DNA from: JBHOQS01 sp042408875
GTDB lineage: Bacteria > Chloroflexota > UBA11872 > JBHOQS01
Assembly (NCBI GenBank): GCA_042408875.1
Contig: JBHOQS010000015.1
Span: 387,192 to 451,191 of the forward strand
Direction of reading: 5' to 3'
Length of the DNA: 64,000 nucleotides
Shown: positions 43,373 to 50,502 of the stretch, piece after piece
Layout of the letters: each line of letters opens with the position of its first letter
Numbering within the stretch: the stretch's first letter is position 1
Program-made: the position numbers and the translations under genes
The notes under the pieces: generated by a model
The model's input: only the letters and a program-made list of their open reading frames with translations
Told to the model about the DNA's origin: nothing
The model's database searches: none

Positions 43373-43544
43373 CACGGCAGCGCTGGGGCAACGAACCGCC
43401 CTGGAGCCAAGAGCCCCACGAGCGGCACGCTCGCTGTTTAACTGCGCAACGGTTAATTGTGTTTTATTTAATTTTAGTTTTATGTAGTTTTTACTACTTT
43501 GTGCTTCTACTTCTTCTTTCTTTTTCTTTTATTTTTTTATTTTT
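43373..43544. other. AT-rich intergenic tract
   Basis: The gap between two convergent genes is strikingly AT-rich after about 43435, in contrast to its GC-rich surroundings. It begins with a 5-bp hairpin (43419-43433) and ends in a T-rich stretch on the + strand (about 43500-43552). This could end rightward transcription. No gene is seen. Confidence 0.6.
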
Positions 43545-45377
43545 CTAAGGAGCTACAGCGGCGCAGACGAGGCGCACCACTTCGCTGATCTCCTGGGGGT
43601 TCAGAGCGCCACCTGGCAGCGAAACGTACACGGGTGAATGCTTCTCCAGCCAGGCGTGGCAGATATTGATCTCATCGAGCTCGGCAGCACTGATCCGCAT
43701 GCTCTCCATTGAGCGGTCCGCTGGTACTCCGGCGCAGTGCTCGTGCAGCAAGGCTGCCAGCGCGCGGCGCGCGGCATCATCCAGGGGCACGGCCGCCTGC
43801 ATCTGCGCGCGCAGCCGCCCGCGCAGGAAGAGGTAGAGGTGCACCTGCCTGTCGTCAAGCGCCGGCAGGATCGCCAGCAGATTCAACTCCTCGACGGCCG
43901 AGCGGAAGAGACGGTGTTGTTCCCGGAAACGCGTGAGCGCCGCGGCCAGATCGCGATACCACGCCGCGCGCTCGAAGTTCAGCTCCTCCGCCGCAGCATC
44001 ACGGCGGCGGATGATCTCGGACAGCACCGCGTCGCTGCGGCCTTCCAGCAACTCGCATGCCTGCCGGACGAGCTCAGCATACTGGGCCCGGTCGATCTGG
44101 CCCAGACACGGGGCAGAGCAGCGCCCGAGTCGGCGCCAGAAGCAGGCCTGCTTCTCCCGCTCAGCCAGCATATCTAGCGGGACCGTGCAGCGCCGCAGCG
44201 GCACGACTTTGCACACAGCATCGACGCACTCCTCCAGCAGGCGAGCGCTGCGAAACGGCCCGTAGTAGGCGCTGCCATCGTCCAGCACCTCACGCGTCAC
44301 CTCAAGGTAGGGGAACGCTTCATCCCTGCGGACCCGCAGGAAGGGGTAGTTGCGATAGCTGCGCCCGGCCACGTTGAACTGGGGGAGATACTGTTTGATC
44401 AGCCGGCTTTCGAGCAGCAGCGCCTCGAGCTCCGAGCCGACCTCGATGAACTCGATGCTATGTACCCGGCGCATGAGGCGGGCCGCCTTCTCGCCGCGCC
44501 CCTTGCCGAAGTACGAGCCCAGCCGGCGGCGCAAGGCGTTGGACTTGCCAACATAGATCACCTCCCCGTGCTCGTCGCGCATGAGATAGACGCCCGGCTT
44601 CTGGGGGACGCGCTGGAGGTTCCCGTACAACACGAGCTGCCGGCGCTGCGGTTCGCGCAGGCCGCGCAGCTGCCGTCCAGTTCCAATCAGGGCGCGCAGC
44701 TCATGGAACGAGCGAACGCCGTGCCGCGCCAGGTCCGCCTGCAACCGCAGCCACACCTGCGCCGTCAGCTCCGCATCCGGCAGGGCGCGATGGCGCTGCG
44801 TCACCGGCACGCCCAGGTGCCGGCATAGCGCGTCGAGGGAGCGGCGTACCCCGGCCGGCAGCAGGCGATCGGCAACAAGCAGCGTGTCGATCACCGGTGG
44901 GGCCAGGATTGGCAGCCCGGCGCGCGCGCCAGCGTAGTTCAGAAAGCCCAGGTCGAACCGTGCATGGTGCAGCACCCACACCGTGTCACGGGCAAAGTCA
45001 TACAGGGTGCGCAGCGCTTCGCCTAGCTCGACACCCTTGCGCAGGTCTTCGTCACGAATCCCGGTGAGCCTGCTGATGCGCGCCGGCAGCGGCTCATCGC
45101 GGCGGATAAGCAGCGAGAGGCGGCGCACGATCGCCCCACCTTCGATGCGGCAGGCGCCCACCTCGATGATGCCGTCACGAGCCGGGGAGAGCCCGGTGGT
45201 CTCGACATCCACCGCCGTGAAGACGCACGTCTCGAAGGTGTAATCGTCCGCAGCGCTGATGAGGGCCTGCTGTACGATACGGCCCGTTGGCGTGAAGGCC
45301 GCCGCGCCGTGAAGCTGTGTCGGGCGTACCGGTGTGCCGCCAGCGAGGGAAGGGAGAGGGAACTGCTGCATATGCAT
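43545..45377 (-). CDS. DEDDh exonuclease fused to UvrC-like GIY-YIG nuclease
   Basis: A 610-residue two-nuclease fusion. The N-terminal DnaQ-like exonuclease has the DEDDh motif AVDVETTGLSP (Asp57, Glu59), HHARFDLGFLN and the HRALPDAELT end. A GIY-YIG domain from about residue 265 (PGVYLMRDEHGEVIYVGKSNALRRRL) carries the catalytic Arg and the Glu in ELEALLLESRLIKQ. A UVR-like helix pair (EELNFERAAWYRDL) follows. The UvrC RNase H and HhH domains are absent. Actinobacterial relatives are known. It may process DNA ends or lesions. Upstream is a 330-bp divergent region with TTTAG-type repeats. Confidence 0.9.
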   Translation of the reverse strand: MHMQQFPLPSLAGGTPVRPTQLHGAAAFTPTGRIVQQALISAADDYTFETCVFTAVDVETTGLSPARDGIIEVGACRIEGGAIVRRLSLLIRRDEPLPARISRLTGIRDEDLRKGVELGEALRTLYDFARDTVWVLHHARFDLGFLNYAGARAGLPILAPPVIDTLLVADRLLPAGVRRSLDALCRHLGVPVTQRHRALPDAELTAQVWLRLQADLARHGVRSFHELRALIGTGRQLRGLREPQRRQLVLYGNLQRVPQKPGVYLMRDEHGEVIYVGKSNALRRRLGSYFGKGRGEKAARLMRRVHSIEFIEVGSELEALLLESRLIKQYLPQFNVAGRSYRNYPFLRVRRDEAFPYLEVTREVLDDGSAYYGPFRSARLLEECVDAVCKVVPLRRCTVPLDMLAEREKQACFWRRLGRCSAPCLGQIDRAQYAELVRQACELLEGRSDAVLSEIIRRRDAAAEELNFERAAWYRDLAAALTRFREQHRLFRSAVEELNLLAILPALDDRQVHLYLFLRGRLRAQMQAAVPLDDAARRALAALLHEHCAGVPADRSMESMRISAAELDEINICHAWLEKHSPVYVSLPGGALNPQEISEVVRLVCAAVAP

Positions 45378-45707
45378 AGAGCACTGGATAGCGGCTACGC
45401 CTGAACAGAGCGCACGGTTACACCGTCTTCGGGGCTGTCATTTACTCTACTAAAGCTGTCACTTAGATTTAGTTAGATTTAGATTTAGAGCTGTCATTCA
45501 CACTCTGGAACGGACAGAGACGGCTGTGCCAGCAGGTGCCCACGCTGGGCGTGACCAGCCCGGCCGCAGGCAGATGGGGCGATTATAGCGCGTCCACCGC
45601 GGCCAGACGAAAGCGACAGCCGCCGCGGCTGCCGGGTATAATGCGCAGCGTTGCGGATCCAGGTGAGTTAAGAGTGAAGACAGGACGGATCGCTGGAGGA
45701 GCAAATA
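45378..45707. other. Divergent intergenic region with repeats
   Basis: This 330-bp region separates the leftward nuclease gene from the rightward dehydratase gene. It contains TTAGATTTAG twice plus ATTTAG at 45463-45488, three scattered copies of GCTGTCA (near 45434, 45455 and 45490), and a promoter near 45613-45642. No gene is seen. Confidence 0.65.
45613..45642 (+). promoter_or_regulatory. Probable promoter for the dehydratase operon
   Basis: A perfect TATAAT lies at 45637-45642. GCGACA at 45613-45618 is a plausible -35 with an 18-base spacer. It is 66 bases upstream of the GTG start at 45708. Confidence 0.5.
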
Positions 45708-46853
45708 GTGCCCGATGTGATCAACCGGGTGCGCACGCGGCGCGTGCATGTAAACCATCGTGGCGGCTGGGTGTTCGTGCAGCTCCTGACCCGCGAGGGA
45801 CACTGCGGCATCGGGGAGCTCTCCCATAGCGGTGACGATCTGCTGGCCTGCCGGCTCGTGGAAGCGGCTGCGCCAATGCTTCTGGGGCAGGAACCTCCGC
45901 ACCTATCCGATGCCGTAGCAGAAGAGGCGAGGCAGGTGCCGCCGCTGCTCGAACGCCTGCGCATGTACCTGGCGACCAGCCGGGCCGGGCAGACAGCGCT
46001 GAGCGCGATCGAACAAGCCCTGCTGGACCTGGAAGGGCAGAGGCGTGGCGTTCCCGTATGGCGGCTGCTGGGCGAGCGCCAGCGCGAGCGTGTGCCACTG
46101 TACGCTAACATCAACCGGGCGACCGTGGATCGCTCGCCTGAAGGGTTCGCCGCCAATGCCCGCGCTGCCGTGCGCGAGGGCTTTCGCGCGGTGAAGCTGG
46201 CGCCGTTTGACGATCTGCCCCGCGGCGCGGCGGCAACGCCCGAGGGGCAGGCCAGGATCGAGCGTGGGATCGCGCGCGTGCGCGCCGTGCGCGAGGCGAT
46301 CGGCCCCGCGGTAGAGCTGCTGATCGACTGCCACTCCCGGCTCGACGAGCAGAGCGCCCTGGGGGTCGCTCGCGCGCTGGAGGACGTGCGGCTCTCTTGG
46401 TTCGAGGAGCCGGTCCCGTGGCACCTCGAGGATGGGGCTGTCCTGGCACGCCTGCGCCGCGCCACCGGGCTGCGCATCGCCACAGGCGAGAGCATCTTCG
46501 GCCTCGAGCCCTTCCGGCGCCTGGCCCGGGCCGGCGCAGCAGACGTGTGGATGCCAGACGTCAAACACGCCGGCGGCATTCGGGCCTGCGTGGAGATCGG
46601 GCGCCTGGCTCATGAACACGGGATTGAGCTATCGCCGCACAATCCGAGTGGACCGGTCGCTTGTGCGGCCAGCCTGCACGCAGCGACGGTGATGCCTGCG
46701 TTCACGGTGCTGGAGTACGCCTGGGGCGAGGTGCCATGGCGCGGACAACTCGTCTCCCCTCCGGAGGAGGTGCGCGATGGCTGCCTGGCTGTGCCTGAGG
46801 CCCCAGGGCTCGGGGTAGCCCTCAACGAACAGATGCTGGAGGAGCATGGATGA
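45708..46853 (+). CDS. Enolase-superfamily (mandelate racemase/muconate lactonizing) enzyme
   Basis: A 381-residue enolase-superfamily member, likely a sugar-acid dehydratase or epimerase. The metal ligands are Asp207 (IDCHSR), Glu233 (WFEEP) and Glu261 (ATGES). Lys163 (AVKLAPFD) sits at the second strand, and Asp284/Lys286 and His311 (SPHNPSG) provide the general-acid/base side. The Asp-His pair resembles the mandelate racemase subgroup. The substrate cannot be assigned. The start is GTG with GGAGGAG six bases upstream. It overlaps the next Gfo/Idh gene by ATGA, indicating a two-step pathway. Confidence 0.88.
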   Translation: MPDVINRVRTRRVHVNHRGGWVFVQLLTREGHCGIGELSHSGDDLLACRLVEAAAPMLLGQEPPHLSDAVAEEARQVPPLLERLRMYLATSRAGQTALSAIEQALLDLEGQRRGVPVWRLLGERQRERVPLYANINRATVDRSPEGFAANARAAVREGFRAVKLAPFDDLPRGAAATPEGQARIERGIARVRAVREAIGPAVELLIDCHSRLDEQSALGVARALEDVRLSWFEEPVPWHLEDGAVLARLRRATGLRIATGESIFGLEPFRRLARAGAADVWMPDVKHAGGIRACVEIGRLAHEHGIELSPHNPSGPVACAASLHAATVMPAFTVLEYAWGEVPWRGQLVSPPEEVRDGCLAVPEAPGLGVALNEQMLEEHG

Positions 46854-47836
46854 CGGTTCCTGTGGGGATCATCGGCGCCGGACGGCGCGGCGCTGCTCAC
46901 GGCAACGCGGCGATCGACTCTGGGCTGGGCTGTGTCGTCTCGGTCTGTGATGTAGACCTGGCACGGGCCCAGGCGCTGGCTGAGCGTCTCGCGGCCAAAC
47001 AAGGCCAGCCGGTGCAGAGCTACACGACGTTTGAAGCGCTGCTCGAAGCCGGAGGGATCAGCGCCGTCTACGTGACCACGCCGCCGCCGGTCCACGCCGG
47101 GCAGACGATCGCTGCCCTGGAGCGGGGGCTGCACGTCGTGCTGGAAAAGCCTATCGCGCTGACGATGGAGGAGGCCCGTGCGATTGGGGAAGCCCAGCGG
47201 CGCGCCGGGACCATCGTGCATGTGTGCCAGCAGCAGCGCTACGCCGCTACGACCGACATCGCGCGGCGCATCCTGGAGGGCCGGAAGGTCGGCCTAGCAC
47301 GGGTCCACCTCTATCGCCAGCGACCGGACATCCGCGGCAACTGGGACCGCCGGTGGGGCGGCGGCCATATCGTGGAGTGGGCCATCCATCCGATCGACCT
47401 ATGCCGCTACTTGATCGGTGAGATCACGAGTGTCTATGCGGCATACAGCGAGAACCTGCCGGCCGACAGCCCGGACTGGGACAACTGGGACTCGTACGCC
47501 GTGACCCTGCGTTTCGCCAACGGGGCGGTGGGGAGTGTAGCCACTACCTACGCGCTCTTCCCCGGCATTGAGTTTAGCTACTCGCTCGATATCGTGGCCG
47601 AGGGCGGTCTGTTGCGCTGGGGTCGCGGCCTGCAATGGATCACCCCGCAGGGGGTCCAAACGTTCGAGAGTGGGCCTGAGCCTACCACGACCCTCAGCCG
47701 CGTCTTCCTCGAGGCGGTGGAGACCGGCGACACCAGCAAGCTCAGGATCAGCTATGACGACGCCGTGCGCACGCTGGCGGTCGTGCTCGGCGCTAACCAG
47801 TCGGCTCTCAGCGGAGAAGTCGTGCGCTTGGGCTGA
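46850..47836 (+). CDS. Gfo/Idh/MocA family oxidoreductase
   Basis: A 328-residue NAD(P)-dependent dehydrogenase of sugar or inositol type. It has the Rossmann motif GIIGAGRRGAAHG, the catalytic-lysine motif GLHVVLEKPIALTMEEA and the His-containing GGGHIVEWAIHPIDLCRYLIGE, where His and Asp are the expected catalytic residues. It is translationally coupled (ATGA) to the enolase-superfamily gene, so the two probably act in sequence on a sugar or sugar acid. Two strong hairpins follow downstream. The 343-bp gap to the adaptor gene has no coding sequence. Confidence 0.9.
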   Translation: MTVPVGIIGAGRRGAAHGNAAIDSGLGCVVSVCDVDLARAQALAERLAAKQGQPVQSYTTFEALLEAGGISAVYVTTPPPVHAGQTIAALERGLHVVLEKPIALTMEEARAIGEAQRRAGTIVHVCQQQRYAATTDIARRILEGRKVGLARVHLYRQRPDIRGNWDRRWGGGHIVEWAIHPIDLCRYLIGEITSVYAAYSENLPADSPDWDNWDSYAVTLRFANGAVGSVATTYALFPGIEFSYSLDIVAEGGLLRWGRGLQWITPQGVQTFESGPEPTTTLSRVFLEAVETGDTSKLRISYDDAVRTLAVVLGANQSALSGEVVRLG

Positions 47837-47938
47837 GCGTCGCGTTTGAGGTCAGGTACCCGTGGTCTGTCTCCTGCTTAGCGAATTCTTACTGTCACAT
47901 GCTATGCTGTTCTCACGCATGCGGGACATCACAACGTG

Positions 47939-47960
47939 ACGCCGCAAGACGTTGCGGCGT
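47939..47960 (+). terminator. Perfect 9-bp hairpin after the dehydratase operon
   Basis: ACGCCGCAA-GACG-TTGCGGCGT forms a perfect 9-bp stem with a four-base loop, followed by TTT. It lies 103 bases after the operon stop codon. Confidence 0.6.
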
Positions 47961-47988
47961 TTGACACATGATGCGCACTTCGGCTACA

Positions 47989-48020
47989 CTCTGCCAGGCG
48001 GCGCGCGCTGCCTGGCAGAG
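47989..48020. terminator. Perfect 11-bp hairpin
   Basis: CTCTGCCAGGC pairs with GCCTGGCAGAG across a ten-base GC-rich loop. It lies just after the first hairpin and 160 bases before the adaptor gene. It may be a second terminator or a structured leader. Two TTGATACGC copies (48075 and 48085) and a TATAGT box (48100) follow it and may form the adaptor promoter. Confidence 0.5.
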
Positions 48021-48179
48021 CACTGGATCCCATAGGGCTACTCTCAAGCGTTGCACACTGACGAGTGCTTCAGATTGATACGCGTTGATACGCCGTAATT
48101 ATAGTCATCAACAAATGGAGCTGGACGAGGCAGGGTTCGGGCGGCGGGGGCGCACGCGGAGAGGAGGGTAATCTGCGAC

Positions 48180-50258
48180 ATGCTCGGCAAGCACTCGCGT
48201 CTGGCCAGGTTGACCGCACTGGCTGTTGTCTTGATGACCGGCTGTAGCTTCGGTGTACCGTTCGGCGGGGCAGCGCCACAGCCGACGCCGACGGTCGCCC
48301 CACGCCCGGTGACCCAACAGACCCGGCCGACCGCCCAGGTCGTGCGCGGGACGATCGCTGAGCAGCTGAAGGTGCTCGGGCGAGTGGCGTCGGCGCGAGA
48401 GGTGCTCCTGTACTTCCGCTCGAATGGCCGTCTGCGGGATATCAAGGTCGAGACGGGCCAGACGGTCGAAGAGGGGCAGGTGCTGGCTGAGTTGGAAACA
48501 GGCACCCTGCTCTCCGACATCCAGACGGCACAGGTGAACTACGATATCGCCGTGCTGCGTGTCCAGCAGGAGCAGGCGAAGCAGCGTGACCAGCAGCGAG
48601 CGAACGAGGCCGCCCTCGTCCAGGCCCAGGCGTCGGTCGAGGCCGCGGAGATCGGGCTGCGGAACGCACAGCTTGCCCTGGAGAAGCTGCGGGCCGGGCC
48701 GTTGCCAGCCGACATCGCCAAGGCCGAGGCCGATGTGGCGACTGCTCGGGCCAACCTCCTGAAGGCCAGGAATGACCTGGCCATGAAGCAGGCCGGCCCG
48801 CTGCCGAGTGATGTCAAGGCTGCGGAGGCTGCCGTGGCCAAGGCGTATGCCGACTATCTGAAAGCGCAGAATGACCTCGCCGTACTCCAGGCCGGTAGCG
48901 CCGATGCAGCGAACGTGGATGTAAAGAAGGCCGAGGCCGACGTCGCCAAGGCGGAGGCTGATCTGGCCAGCGCTGAGGCCGCGCTGCAGAAGGCGCAGAG
49001 CGACCTGGAGAAGCTGCGCAACAAGCCGGATCCGGCCGAGGTTGCCGCTGCCCAGGCAGTCGTGCAGCAGAAAGCAGCAGCCCTCGATCAGGCGATGCGC
49101 CGACTGGCTGCAGTTGCCGGCCGCGACGCCCCCAACCGCGCGAACGAAGAGGCCGCGGTGAAGCAGGCACAAGCGGATCTGCAGGTGGCCCAGGCGAACC
49201 TTGAGCTGAAATCCCAGCCGGCCACGCCGCAGGAGCTCGCGGCGGCGGAGAAAGCCGTGGCCGCCCTCCAGGCAGACGTGAACGTGAAGCGTGCCAATGT
49301 CGATGCTGCCCGGGCGCGCCTGGAGGTGGTGCGCGCGGCGGGTGGCAATCTCGAGCAGGCGAAGAACACTGTCGAGAGCGCGCGGGCGGCCTACGAGAGC
49401 GCCAAAGCGAAGCTGGAGCTCGTGAAGGCCGGCCCAACCCCTGAGGAGATCGAGGCGGCGCAGAATGCTGTGCGCGCCGCCGAGGAAGCGCTGGCCGCCG
49501 CTGAGGGCCGCCTGGAGGCGCTGCGCGCTGGCTCAAACGAGTATGACCTGAAGGCGGCGGAGAATGCAGTGGCCGCCGCACAGATCGCCCTGGACAAGGC
49601 TAAGGCGGACTACGAGGCGAAGGCGGCTGCGCTGGGCATCGACCAGTACTCAATCCCGCTCTTGCAAAAACAGGCCGAACTCGCCCGCATCGCCCTGGAG
49701 GTCAAGAAGAGCCAGTGGATCGATGCCCAGATCGTGGCGCCGTTTAAGGGCCGCATCCGCACGATCAACGGCCGCCCCGGCGATCAGGTGCAGGCCTACA
49801 CCCCGGTGATCGTGATGGAGGATCCCTCCGATCTGCTGATCCGCGCTGATATTCAGGAGGCCGACGTGCCGAAGCTGGCAGTCGGCCAGAAAGCCGATAT
49901 TACGCTGGATGCATTCCCAAGCGTGCCGCTCGTGGGCACCATCGTGCGCCTGCCGACGGCTATCGTCACCCAGCAGGGGCTCATTCAGGATAAGTCTACG
50001 CACATTCGCGTGGACTGGCCGGGGCCAGGCGCCGAGCCGGGCCAGCTTGCTCGGGTGACAATCACGATCCAGCAGAAGGACGATGTGCTCAAGGTGCCGC
50101 GCAGCGCGGTGAAGACAATCGGCCGCCGCACGTTCGTCGAGTACTTCGATGGTCAGATGAAACGCTCGGCTAACGTCGAGACCGGTATCGCCTCGGACAC
50201 GGAGATCGAAATCGTGCGCGGCTTGCAGGAAGGCCAGGTCATCCTGTTAGGGCAGTAA
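48180..50258 (+). CDS. Lipoprotein HlyD/MacA-type efflux adaptor with long coiled coil
   Basis: A 692-residue membrane fusion protein with a lipoprotein signal (lipobox LMTGC, Cys22). A lipoyl half (NGRLRDIKVETGQTVEEGQVL), about 320 residues of alanine-rich coiled coil and a second lipoyl half (IVAPFKGRIRTINGRPGDQV) follow. The beta-barrel (IRADIQEADVPKLAVGQKADITLDAFPSVP) and membrane-proximal domain end the protein. It starts the gene set adaptor, FtsX permease, two ATPases, as in MacAB-like systems. The coiled coil shares its AGPxPxDxxxAE repeats with the adaptor at 13.8 kb. GGAGGG lies 11 bases upstream. The stop codon is in a 7-nt duplication. Confidence 0.88.
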   Translation: MLGKHSRLARLTALAVVLMTGCSFGVPFGGAAPQPTPTVAPRPVTQQTRPTAQVVRGTIAEQLKVLGRVASAREVLLYFRSNGRLRDIKVETGQTVEEGQVLAELETGTLLSDIQTAQVNYDIAVLRVQQEQAKQRDQQRANEAALVQAQASVEAAEIGLRNAQLALEKLRAGPLPADIAKAEADVATARANLLKARNDLAMKQAGPLPSDVKAAEAAVAKAYADYLKAQNDLAVLQAGSADAANVDVKKAEADVAKAEADLASAEAALQKAQSDLEKLRNKPDPAEVAAAQAVVQQKAAALDQAMRRLAAVAGRDAPNRANEEAAVKQAQADLQVAQANLELKSQPATPQELAAAEKAVAALQADVNVKRANVDAARARLEVVRAAGGNLEQAKNTVESARAAYESAKAKLELVKAGPTPEEIEAAQNAVRAAEEALAAAEGRLEALRAGSNEYDLKAAENAVAAAQIALDKAKADYEAKAAALGIDQYSIPLLQKQAELARIALEVKKSQWIDAQIVAPFKGRIRTINGRPGDQVQAYTPVIVMEDPSDLLIRADIQEADVPKLAVGQKADITLDAFPSVPLVGTIVRLPTAIVTQQGLIQDKSTHIRVDWPGPGAEPGQLARVTITIQQKDDVLKVPRSAVKTIGRRTFVEYFDGQMKRSANVETGIASDTEIEIVRGLQEGQVILLGQ

Positions 50259-50288
50259 GCAGTAAAATTTAAGTATGATTTAAGTATA
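50252..50288 (+). repeat. Tandem duplications starting at the adaptor stop codon
   Basis: GCAGTAA occurs twice (50252-50265), with the first copy containing the TAA stop. An 11-nt unit, ATTTAAGTATG then ATTTAAGTATA, follows (50267-50288). An AT-rich tail continues to about 50310. Confidence 0.85.
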
Positions 50289-50313
50289 TTAATTAATAAA
50301 TATAAATAAAGGA

Positions 50314-50468
50314 GTAGCGCGTACTACGTCCTGCGTCACGCGTACTATGTAACGGGCGCTACGGAAGCCCTCGGATTTCCATGTTGCAGGGCAGGCTCCC
50401 TGCCCGGCAGCAGGGCAGGCTCCCTGGGCTAACGTCGTACGCAGTACGCAGGACGCGCTACGTACGAC
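50314..50468. repeat. Imperfect long inverted repeat enclosing a 24-nt direct repeat
   Basis: The left segment (about 50314-50346) and right segment (about 50436-50468) share inverted GTAGCGCGT and CCTGCGT blocks. Between them GCAGGGCAGGCTCCCTG occurs twice at a 24-base period (50386 and 50410), and each copy can form a small hairpin. The element lies in the gap between the adaptor and the permease gene. Confidence 0.6.
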
Positions 50469-50502
50469 GCACCAGACCTGCCCTCTCTTGGGAGACGATG
50501 TG

